This document shows, one piece after another, positions 26,901-38,217 of a DNA stretch of 64,000 bases. Under the pieces are notes generated by a model. It had not been told where the DNA came from, ran no database searches, and worked only from the letters and a program-made list of their open reading frames with translations. The DNA is from Glossina fuscipes (Eukaryota; Arthropoda; Insecta; Diptera; Glossinidae). Every line of letters starts with the position of its first letter. Positions within the stretch are counted from its first letter, which is position 1. The position numbers and the translations under genes are program-made. The DNA lies in the NCBI RefSeq assembly GCF_014805625.2, contig NW_023998417.1, positions 4,213,772 to 4,277,771 of the forward strand. The letters are read 5' to 3'.

Positions 26901-28814
26901 GCATCACAAGAGCTTCAACATGCTACATATATCTACACAAACTTGTTATATATCCCCTACCACATATAGTGTGGGGTATAAAGAAGAAAAAAAAATTTTA
27001 TTTTTGACCATTCAATGGAGAGAGAGAGAGAGAGAGAGAGTGTGTGCAGTTCTTGTGAATTTTTGCATTGTGTACACTCATCATCTCTTTGTACCCTTGG
27101 GCCTATATGCATATATTTTCTCAATAATTTCATAATTATTGTCTTTTTGCTTTTCGTAATTTTTCAAAGAAATATCACGATCGTGACTTGAAATTTGACT
27201 AAAAATTCAAGAGAAATGATTCAAAAACCAAATTTGAAGAAAATTTCAATATTTTGCGAATGAATTTATGCACTTGAGAAAGTTTCATATTCCGGGTCGA
27301 AGAAAAAAAAGTCCAATTAATTTGCCTTTATAAGGAGAGCATCGAATACTCACTCTACAAAGGCCAGGGGACTCACAAATGGAATATGTTTATGGCAAAG
27401 GTTTCTTAAAAATTTCCTAACTAAAGGATTTCATTTTTATTCTTACTACGCAGAAAATCTTCTACTAAAGTATATATTAATAGTTATCCGTTGGTTTTTT
27501 CTTTCTGTTGGTTCTGGAAGAGATCATAAAAATAGCACAAGGCAAATACATGAGGTAACCAATAAATGCCGTACACTGCTCTTTGTAAAGAGCAACATTT
27601 GTAGCAACATAATCGGTAGAAAATAGTATTTTCGTATCCTAAGTGGATTTGGATTGGATGGGATCAGTTCTTCTCTTCGTTGCTTCTTATGACAATACAT
27701 GCGAATATTTACAATTTAACGATGTTAAATACTGGACTGGAACTAAACTATTCGTCATATAAACTTGCTTTGGACTCCTTCCATATGAAGGGGATAGAGG
27801 GGAACAAGTTCTAATTTTGAAAACAGATGCATAGTAAATTCTTACGAAAAAATTCAACTTTATCAAATCTGGATCACGGCAATGCCAGTCTTTGCAGTTC
27901 GTCCATTTATCATTTATATTTTCACGATATTTGGTATTTTATAACGGAAATAAATAAAGTATTAGATTAGGCGAAATGATGTAGGGTATTTAATTGTTGC
28001 CCTTGCCCCTGGACAATAATGCTTTTTTACTTGTTTTTTTAAATGAAAAAAATAAATAAATAAAACCACGCGCAAAACTATTGACTAAGCCACTATTCGC
28101 GCATAAGTAAACGAAACCCTTTTACGTCCTCTAGAGAAAACGCGAACAAAATTAACGAGAAAAAAAGCAAATCTTAAAAAATATAAAAATTTTATTGATT
28201 ATTGTTTATTTATTATTACGCAAAGTTCTCGGCCTTACTTAACTCAGTGTCGACAATTTTATGAGAGAACAAAAAAAACAAAAAAAAAAAAAACTGCGAA
28301 CTTCTTTATTATAATTTTCGTATAATAAAACCAAGTGCTGCTACTATATAGACTTAGTTCAATACGCATAAATATACCTCATCAAGTTGATGTTCAGAAG
28401 TTGCGCAACATCTTCGATTGAAAAAAATAAAATAAATAAAAATTTCATGAAGTGGTATAACTTGCTTTTTTTATGCTTTTTTACTCCAGACCATAAAAAT
28501 GCTATTAAAATTGCTAAAATTTTCATAGAAAGATTTTCTTCCTGGTCTATGGAATTAATAGACAATACAGTACGTACGTATGTTAACAAAATAAGAATAA
28601 ATTTTCATTTGTTATGCCGCAAAAAAAATTGTATCCATAAAGAAATTAAAATGATTCGCTTCAGAGCGAGTATTAGAATACGCTTTGCGTAATTTATATT
28701 AATCGATCCGGAAGATCATCATGCTTTGCGCAATATCCATTACAAGGAACCATATAGGAAAACATTTTTCTACCCATCTCTCTTACTACCGATTATGTAT
28801 CAGTTGAAGATATT
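22906..28814. other. Non-coding stretch with simple repeats
   Basis: No gene supported. It contains poly-T and poly-A tracts (23805-23900 and 24037-24058), a pentamer run of CTTGC/CTTGT units (about 24633-24700), a (TA)n run (about 24799-24819) and a (GA)n run (about 27019-27040). Sequence at about 26740-26990 carries GACAGATAGACAGAC, AAGCTTAAATAG and a terminal CCCCTACC...GGGGTATAAAG, so it is probably another diverged dispersed repeat. Confidence 0.5.
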
Positions 28815-29585
28815 TTCTATATATTGTTAAGTTGATCAAAGCGATAAGGCTTTGCAATTTTGTAAAGAAATTTTGTGGTATTTACGGGGAAAATAGTTTA
28901 TCAAAATCTTAAAATCATAAGTGCTTCGCTCATTTCCGTTTTGGAAAATTTGATGAACTTAGAGAAGCACTTCGCTTTGGTCAAACAAATGTTGACGAAA
29001 GTCGATAAAATTCGTTAAAGAATTGAGGAAGAGCTTCTAGCCTTCATCTTATGACGTCGATACGAAGCTAAACATACAAAAAAGAGGCTGATTATTGATT
29101 GTCACATGAACTAACTATGAAAGATTGTAATGGAATGAGTTTTCATATCCGAATAGCTGCTGCAGCAAAATGAAATCAAGTCATTTTTGGTGGGAATGAT
29201 AGTTGGCAACTAAAAGTAGGTAAGATACGACAAATAAGCTGCAAATAAATCGGCTTTCAAAGTGGATACAGTAGGATAAAGGGCAACCTAAAAACCCAGA
29301 TTGACATCGCATTAGATTAGGCCGTATATTTGTGGGGATTATAGTATGTGTATATGTACCGTGACCTTCTTTAACTCAGCGACATGGTTCTATACTGTAG
29401 CTATGCAAATAAGATCGTTGGGAAAGAGAACTCCTTTTCCATCAAGATAATGTCAGGCTGCACCCTCTTTAATAATTTAGCAAAAACTAGTAGAACTTAG
29501 GTGGGAAGTATTAGCATTGAGCATATAGTCCGGACTACTGACTGCTTTCAACGGAACTTTCTTAACTGCCTATGAAAATCAGTTT
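28815..29585 (+). pseudogene. Decayed mariner transposase (Tc1/mariner family)
   Basis: No long open frame survives, but plus-strand translation in shifting frames shows mariner landmarks in the right order. The N-terminal helix-turn-helix region reads CGIYGENSLSKS and then HFRFGKFD (about 28870-28960), corresponding to the family's IC-VYGE and W-FRSGNF motifs. Further on is a GNDSWQLK-like stretch at the first catalytic aspartate (about 29190-29215). Next is FHQDNVRLHPL (29437-29469), matching the second-aspartate motif HQDNARPH, and then KLVELRWEVL (about 29484-29513), matching the family's KL-ELGWEVL. Multiple stops and frameshifts show an old inactive copy. The wording of the motifs is closest to the mellifera-type subfamily, which is inference. 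No terminal inverted repeats were confirmed. Confidence 0.75.
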
Positions 29586-30879
29586 GCCTAGTTTTCCGCT
29601 CAAAAATCTCAGAAATTCTGCAGTAGATAGACTCAGGATTTTATTAGAAAAATCGTTAGTAATAATCCATGGAAAAGATATATATTTGGTGTAACAAACT
29701 TGACATAACATGTAACAAAAATATACTTGAAATTTTTTAAAGTTGTGCGGTTTTTTTATTTTTATTTTCAATAGTTAACAATTAAAATATTATTAAAAAG
29801 TTCTAATAATAATAATAATTAAGTTCTTAGTTATAGGGTGGCATTTAAAAAAAAAACCTAATCCGTTCTATATAAACTTAAAGAGCGATGAGTAAATGTA
29901 TAACGCCATATAATAATGTATAAAAGACTTAAGAGTTGTCCCACCGTGCATGAGAGAGATTTAAAAGTGTTTGCCCATCAAATTTGTCTGTCATTCCTCG
30001 AACTACAAAAACTGGAGGGATAGGAGGGAATATTTTGATTTCAATCAAGTCGTTATATGTATTAACGAAAAATAAAATATTTTTCAATACAATATTTTAT
30101 GAGAGTCTCTTACTCTATATTAAAATCTTTCGAAATCTATCGTTCAGCAGCTAGTAACACTAGTGTTATCTTGCATTTAGGCCAAAATTCTTCTTAATTG
30201 CAGCAAGATCTACTTAAAGTACGCGTTCCTTGAAATGAGGAAAAGGATGACAAATAAAAAAATGATATATTAATTTATTATCAGCTCTTAACCTTTAAGT
30301 CTCCATTGCACTATACATTTGTATATATGTTTACATACCAAGAAGTGAATGACAATTTTTTCTTTCGTTTCGTCTTCTGTTGGTGTTACGCGCTTCTTGT
30401 TCATAAATTATCTGCATAACATTAACATTGAATCGATTAGTAGTATTTCATAGCGAGAAAATATATCTTCTAATATGTTCATGTCTCTCAGAGGCTTACT
30501 TGAAAAATTATCTCTTATATGTTTGTTTGTTTGTTTGTTTGTTTAATTAAAAAATAAATGAAAACAAAACATGTACAGTTGCATAAAATTTTATCTGCCT
30601 TTGTGAGGTTTTTTTTCAGTTTCTTTTTTTTTTTTTTTTTAGGCGGAGTAAAACGATGAATGCGTAGAAAGATTTATTAGTCTGACACTTGTGCGGTGTG
30701 GGTTCCTCTCTCTTACATTAAACTAATTTTTTTTTTGTTTTTTTTTTCACTTCTTTTTCCTATTTTTTACTCTTTTTAGTTTTTATATCATCATATTCAA
30801 TTGTTTATTATCCAAACCACGTATATTCTATGAGTGAGTGCATCGTCTATAATAAACTTTGAATATATGTATGAAACAT

Positions 30880-30920
<41 letters not shown>

Positions 30921-32779
30921 TATCTATTTTTTATTTTACTGTAAAATCAATATGGATTTCTAATAATAAAAAAGCGCTACTTGCAATTAAGTATTACGGT
31001 ATGCTTGTGGTCGAAAAGCGTAGCCGTTTAAGTAGAGAATCGTTTTTTGTTTAGAAAAATATTTCAATTCGTTTTTTTTTTTTTTTTTTTATGCTTTCTT
31101 CTCTTTTTTCGAGGTTATATCTTTCGACAATTAAGGCCGATTGGAGGTTACTTTTTCAATTGTGTATCTATTAGACACATCCATTACAACTATTCCAAAG
31201 CAAGTTTCATACGACTTTTAAAAAAGGCCGGCCATAAAAAGGCTAGCAATTGTAGATAGAAAAACTTTAAATACGCATATGAACCATTCATTCATTCATT
31301 CATTCAATGGTAGAGTAGTAATAAAGGTAATATATCGTCAAACTTTATGAAGAATATAAAAATAAATATTTCCTTATCTTTATTAAGTTTATGCTATATG
31401 TGCAGTAAATTGAATTAAAATTTTTTTATTTTATTTAATTTTAATTTTATTTTTTTTTTTATTTTTCGTTATAAACTTTTTTACATTTTCATGCTTCATC
31501 TTATCTAAGTTATTATTTATTTATGTGTGCATTAAAAATTTTGGTTTTTCATTTCAATTTCAATTTACATTTATATATATATATATATATATATGTGTGT
31601 ATATGAATAATAATTTTTCTTGAGATATTTCTCTAAACAAACTGAACACAGCACACATCCTTGTTAATGGTCGTTTTTTTTTTTTTAATTTTTTTTTTTT
31701 TTTTTTTGCTTTTCATTTCGTTTTTTCACTCTTATCGAGCGGTACCATCTTCTTCATCGTCAATGTCATCGTAGTTTGTTTTGATTTTTATGCAAATCAT
31801 TTCTCATTCTTTTTATATGAAACGTTCCACTAACTGATTTCGTATTCATGTATGTTATGGCCATACGTGTATATATGTATATGTAGTATACATATGTATA
31901 TGAATGTATCTTTATACTTATAAAAGCTAAAGTAAAGACATTAAAATATTGTAATATAAAGAGGACATCAAAATATTTAATATCGACTCAATAGCATTTA
32001 AAAATTTTATATGATTTTGCTTTTTGCGTGAAAATTGCATTAGACTCCTATGGTCTATGCTAACAATCGATTTTCTTAGGTGTACACAATTTTTAAAGAT
32101 GTAAAATCTGAAGAGGCCCCATAGGGTTTTCCCTGTTCGACTTGGAAGCAGTTAAGGCTTGTATTTTCACCTGACATGGATCACGGCCTCCATCCGAAAC
32201 GGAGTCAAGTTATCTACTCCATCTATTTCACGCTTATGATCAGCTAACTTGTGAGAGAAACTTTCTAGTTTCATTGTATTGATGTTAGTACATCAATGGG
32301 TTCTATTTTCAGACTCGCCATCATCTCTGAAGAAGATGCCAGTGCTCGAGTCCAAGCATCTATCTACTTAATTATCATTTCGCTTTTGTGGAAATAATAA
32401 GCAACCTTTCGAGCAAACTCTGCCTTGAGAATTCGAGCGAATTTTCATCTATCGATGTTCGCATATCACCAATTGCGTTAGGTACATCCAACGAACCCTT
32501 TTCCAAAATAGATAACCGTCCAGCTGTTCCATCTTCAGCGGCTTGCTATCACATTTCAATTCGAACTAATTGCTAAAAAATGTTTAATGTTTTCTTAGTG
32601 AATATATTTTACTCTTGTATGTACATATTTCACGGCCAATCACTCAGTTGATTCCCGTCGAGAGTGAAAACTAAGTGTAGAAAGAGAAGAGGATAGGTAG
32701 GGAAGAGAATAGCTGCAGCCAAGTGAATGTGTGTCCACATGTGCCCAATATGTAAGCACTCGCTGTGACTTCAACCAAG
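29586..32779. other. Non-coding stretch
   Basis: No gene supported. It holds a (TTTG)n run (about 30521-30544), a (TA)n run (about 30881-30917), poly-T tracts (about 30626, 31072 and 31691), a (CATT)n run (about 31286-31306) and (AT)n near 31573-31594. Confidence 0.5.
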
Positions 32780-32890
32780 TCAAGTTTCACCAATGATCAA
32801 ACCCCACCGGAATTCGAACTCGTGAAAAGCGACTTGATGGTCACACCTCTTGTCTACTCGACTATGCGACAGCTTGTTACGTTTATTGTA
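32780..32890 (-). repeat. tRNA-derived SINE-like element, copy C
   Basis: On the minus strand, GCATAGTCGAGTAG (box-A side, about 32851-32866 complement) is followed by CGAGTTCGAATT (box-B-like, complement of 32811-32822) and CCGGTGGGG. The layout matches copies A and B but the middle is more diverged. A 70-codon plus-strand frame across it is incidental. Confidence 0.45.
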
Positions 32891-33385
32891 TCATTGGTTA
32901 CATTGTTTTGCTTTGTTATATTGATTTTTATTTTTTGGGGTATAAGTGCTTTAGCAGAGACTTTGAAGTTCTTCTAATGAGTCTTTGAATTCTTTTCAAA
33001 GAATTTTGTTCTCATTACTAAACAGGTAAAGCTGTTTATCATAAAGCTGTACCATTGAGCCATCAAGCAAAGCCTTTCAGTTCTATCTGTACACATTTTT
33101 TATAACTAATCTCTTTGCACATTGACCCATAGCTTTATAGCTACAAAAGAATAAAAATATTTCTATGAAACTGAAAATTTGTTTTACTTTTAGTGCTACT
33201 TAACCAGTTAGCTGCGTAATTTATTTTTAAGAGTTCTTAACGCAATGCATAATTAATAGCATATGATGACGTCGTCTGTACACGTCGAACGTAATACGAA
33301 TACTCGCATAATAAATTATGCGGAAAAATTAAAAGTAAATTGAATAAGATTTCAATTTTATTAGATAAAAAAATTTATTTATTAT
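32891..33385. other. Non-coding stretch before gap
   Basis: AT-rich sequence with no recognisable feature. It ends at the assembly gap. Confidence 0.5.
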
Positions 33386-33485
33386 NNNNNNNNNNNNNNN
33401 NNNNNNNNNNNNNNNNNNNNNNNNNNNNNNNNNNNNNNNNNNNNNNNNNNNNNNNNNNNNNNNNNNNNNNNNNNNNNNNNNNNNN
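33386..33485. other. Assembly gap (100 N)
   Basis: Exactly 100 N, the conventional filler for a gap of unknown size. Distances across it are not reliable. Confidence 0.99.
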
Positions 33486-36400
33486 CAAAATTTAAAATTT
33501 TGCAAAAAATAATAAAATTCGTAAAGAGGAAAAATTAAAGGAAAAATTTTGAGTTAAGTATTCCAGTTAGAGAAATACTTTCTAATAATATTTTTTTATA
33601 TCTTATTATGGAGGTGTACATATATATGATGTAAATTATTCAATTGCTTTTGTCCACATCGCTCCTTCATATATGTTGTATGGAGAAAGAAATATTGTGT
33701 AGATGTATACAACGCCAGAAGAACTTGAGATGGAGTCATCTTTTATTATTATTATACCGATCGAATCAGAACCATAATCCGAATTGTACTGATAATGGTT
33801 GATTGACAATACTTTTTTAATCAATGCAAAGGAGCTGGCAACTTGATTATTATTTTTAAGATTTTCCTCTGGCTGGTGCAGTGAAAACAGTTACACGAAA
33901 TGCCAATCTTCTATATAAATTGCAATGATCATGGGCGTTGGAATAGCAAAAAATAGAGGGACTATACACGGAGAATAGAGAATGGACGGATGGACACACA
34001 TTTGAGTATAGTAATAGCGACAACAAGGAATCTTCTTAAAATATTATGCTGATGAGTAATACATACACATGCACACATACATAGCGTGTTTGCTTTTGCC
34101 AGCAGTCTACGTGGAGTAATATATAAAAATCGTGCCGCGGAAGTGTACGGGAGCCTGCAAATGGCGTGCAAAGGGAAATAGTTTTAATAAATAGGCGCCA
34201 AGAATGCCGGACTTTGCATGCGACTTTTGTGGTCCAGTAATATCTTTGGAAGAAAAGCTCTTGAGCTTAATCATTCTTTAGCGATAACATTGCAAGGGAT
34301 TCCTATAAATTTTTTTTTTAAAACACTGGTAAGCCTCTTTTTACCATATAGGATAGGATAGGAGGGGGAAAAGAAATCAAATTTTTCTGAACTAAGCTGC
34401 ATATCTTCATCACATTTATTGTTGTTTTTTGCGTTTTTTCTTTTTTTATTAGAATCCATTTAAGAAATTAATACTATTGCTACTACAAATATTCCCGTTT
34501 TGAATACCAAAAATTCATCTCCACACGATGGATATGATAATTTTCTGTTTTGTATTATTTCTATTTGACAATAACTTAGTAAACAAAAACCCTTGTCAAT
34601 TAACACCGAAAGAAATAACAATAAATATAAAAAAAAAAAATAAAATATATAAATATTGAAATATTATCCATTGTTGTCAATGTAATAAATACGCATTCAA
34701 AGATAAAGTCAATCCATTGAGATATAAAGGATTATTCTTATCAAATCAAATATGGAAATTTATTACCTTCACGTAATCACTTCATTTTATCAGTATTAAC
34801 GGGAAGTTTTAAGATATAATTTCTACAATCAATTTATGATTCACTCTAGACTTTTTCATTTAGAAAATCGCCTGTACTCGGCAGCTAAGTGCAATGCATA
34901 TCAAATATCGTACTGTGGCATCAATTTCACATGTGTACCGTTGCCTTAATAGAAATCTGTGAAAAGTAATGAATAAAAAACAAATAAAAATGTTATAGCT
35001 GACTAAGACGCCAGCCATTACAAATTATACTTTGTCATATTCTTAAAAGGATGTGATCGCATAATTAAATGTAGTTCATCCAGATTCGATGCAAGTCATT
35101 TTTATAACAAATTTTCTACAACAAATTCATTTTAATCACGGAATATATATAAAAATTAAAACTAAGTTTCATAGTAGTTGGCCCCCAAAAAAAAAGAGAC
35201 CTTCACATTTTAACTATGATATATGTATTTTTTGTGTCAAATTCCTGTCATGGACCATTTTCGTTTTTTCCTTATTAAAGTTTATGGCTTATGAGAACCC
35301 TTGCAGTGATGCAGCGATTCTGGAAGAATAGATTCCTTTGGTCCAGATCAATTTTCATCACAAAAGAGTATGAAACTTTGTACCCTATCTGTCTTCATAT
35401 CTTACAAGCCTTGTAGTAGTATAAAGATGTATTAAGTTTGTGAAGATGTATGTAACAGATGGACTTAAAACAATTCTATCTTTTGTTACACAGTTAGACT
35501 GAGAAAATAACTGTGGTTGTTGTAAGCCAGTCTCCAATTCTCTCTATCTGTCCGTCCGACATCCGTCGCCGTATTCTTGGGTACACCCTGAAAGTCAAAA
35601 GAGAGAGATTTGATACACTCACCTGTCCTGGCCCACGAATTCTATTGAAAATAAATTGGAACACGCCATTTATGCGACGACTGCCCATATAAGGGGTTGC
35701 TTTAAAATAGTCTTTATCTGAAAAAAAAAAAAAAAAAAAAAAAAAATGCCATCGATAAAATTTCTCGAAAACGAATTTCCGTATTCCGCATTAAAATGAA
35801 AAATTTTTATATCGAACCGAGCGGACTCTTCGTATCATTTCACTTAAGGGATGCATCATGAGAAAGTATGGTATAAAAGTCAAGGGGCTGCACTAATAAT
35901 TGAGGTTAGTTTAAGTAGCAGTGTTTAACATAGCAATGCTTATATAGATATCGATTATTTTGATACTAGATTGTTGGAGATAAAGAGACCGAAGTCGATC
36001 AAGGCACTACAGCGAACGATACGTTTTCTAATTTTGTTTCTGCTGTCAGCTTGTTAAAGCCGTTTTAAACTTTTTAGAAATTCATTTCCCAAAACAATTT
36101 ATGCTCTTTTTTGATAAAAGGCAGAAATAAAATAGGCGATTGCCGGTTCTCCTATTAGGGCCATATGTTACTGAATATGAAAATTTCTTTTTCTTAACAT
36201 GCATTCTAAAGATAAATAAAAATTATTTACTTTCAGATTTACACAGCATAAAAATTCAACATCTCATCTGATAACGATTGCAAGGCTATGCTGAGAGCAG
36301 AAATCGTCCATCTAACTAACTAACCAGTTCGGAAGTAACTAAAATTAAATTCGAGAAAAGAGAATAACTAAAATTTATACGAACACAACACAACACAAGT

Positions 36401-36840
36401 TTCATACAAATTTATGAAAAAATTTAAATTCTTGCGGCAAGAAGAATTGTTGGCACATAGCAATTTCTTAACAATTTTAATGCGTTCACAAGATCTTAAC
36501 AAAGGATATTAGAGTACCACTGTTAACAGTGGCAACGAAAAACACTTAAAAAGTTAAATGTTATTAACGGCTATAAATATTTCAAAAGCCAATGCAGTCA
36601 TAACGGATATGATTGACTGACAAGATAAGTGCGCTGCTACTAGTATTGCTGCTGCGACTGCTGCTATTATACAAACCAATCAAAACGACAATCACATCGC
36701 AATTGTTATTCGAAAGTCAACTTACTGTACAACGGTTCTTTGCCATTATCGTCATCAGTATCAAAAAAGCTGCTATTGTTATTTTTTTCTTTTAACATTA
36801 CCGAGATTTTCTATTGAAACCATTGCTATTTTTTTTTATC
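33486..36840. other. Non-coding stretch upstream of Hmgcr
   Basis: No gene supported. It has a poly-A tract (about 35720-35746). A TATAAAT sequence at 36572-36578 is followed about 24 bases later by CAGTC, a possible but weak core promoter. Regulatory DNA of Hmgcr may lie here, but I see no specific site I can name. Confidence 0.4.
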
Positions 36841-36872
36841 ATTTGCCAACTCTTGTTAGTGTTAATTTATCT

Positions 36873-36903
<31 letters not shown>

Positions 36904-37239
36904 GCAGCAGCAACAAAAACAAGAGCAAAAATAACTTTTAAGGCCACAAAGTCAAGATATTTATTAAATTTGTGTGAATATATTTAACGTGATAAACCTA
37001 CGAGCAGAACGACTCGACCATTACCAACGACAACATCGAAATCATTATCATCATCATCATCATTATCATTATCATCATCATCATTATCATTATCATTATC
37101 AGCATCATCTATATCATTTACATCATCGCGCCAACAGCATTCATAATCGTTTTTAAGGACATTTGGTGCTTTTATCAAAATTCTTCAAAATTTTCATATA
37201 TCGACAGTATTCGTTTGGAATCAACAATTCATCAACATC
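36841..37239 (+). promoter_or_regulatory. Hmgcr: Hmgcr 5' flank / probable 5' UTR
   Basis: Immediately upstream of the Hmgcr start codon lie a CAA/CAG trinucleotide run (about 36873-36912) and an imperfect ATC/ATT run (about 37038-37125). CA-rich sequence like this is common in fly 5' leaders. The transcription start was not located. The start ATG at 37240 has A at -3. Confidence 0.35.
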
Positions 37240-37885
37240 ATGATTGGCCGTTTATTTCGGGCTCATGGCGAATTTTGCGCCTCACATCCATGGGAGGTCA
37301 TAGTCGCATTGCTTACCGTGACAGCATGTATGCTAACAGTTGACAAGCAGCAGCATTTTACAGTGTCGGGTGACAGCGGTGGCCAAACATCAGCAACGTC
37401 AGCAACCTCGGCCGCACCATCTAATCGTTATCGACCGTGTCGAGGCTGGACAAGATCATGTGATGGCTTAGAGGCCGAATATAATGCGGCTGATGTCATC
37501 GTAATGACCATTGTTCGCTGCACTGCTGTCCTCTATTGTTACTATCAATTTTGTAGTCTTCACAAATTGGGTTCCAAATATATACTTGGTGAGTAGATTG
37601 TTTTCTTGTTTCCTTACACACATGCATGCATAAACACATGCATTCATGCAAGCAAGTAATTCTTATTATTATTATTGTTGTTGTTGTCATTAATCTCACT
37701 CTACATTGTATTGTATTAATTCTCTGAATCACCAGCACTCGACAATTGTTTGTTTATGTTTGTTTTTTTCCATTCCCCCATTTTATGCTGTCAGTATTAT
37801 AGCTTGCGACATTCAATATGTCTCTCTGTATATGTGCATGCCTACGACTTGCGTTTAAGTTTAGTTATTATGCTGCTACAGCTAC

Positions 37886-37917
<32 letters not shown>

Positions 37918-38180
37918 GTGCTGCTATTATTTTTGTTCTTCGTATTGTTTTTGTTTTGATTATATAGACATTTGTATTTTGTCGCCTTCTATTGTAAATC
38001 TTAGTGAATTCTCATGTTGTTACCGATGACGTTTGTCTTCTATGTTAGGTTATTATATGTTTTGTGTGCGCGTTTAGCGAGCGTACGTTTGCAACACAAT
38101 TACATTCAAACTGATGCATAGTTATATGCATTTGTTTATTTGTTGAGGTTTCTTCCGTGCTTGCCCCGTCAGTCAGTCAA

Positions 38181-38217
<37 letters not shown>

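Noticed and set aside
36974..37156. Histidine-rich upstream reading frame before Hmgcr
   Set aside because: It begins at a non-ATG codon and its His/Tyr content comes from the ATC/ATT trinucleotide run. No sign of a real peptide.
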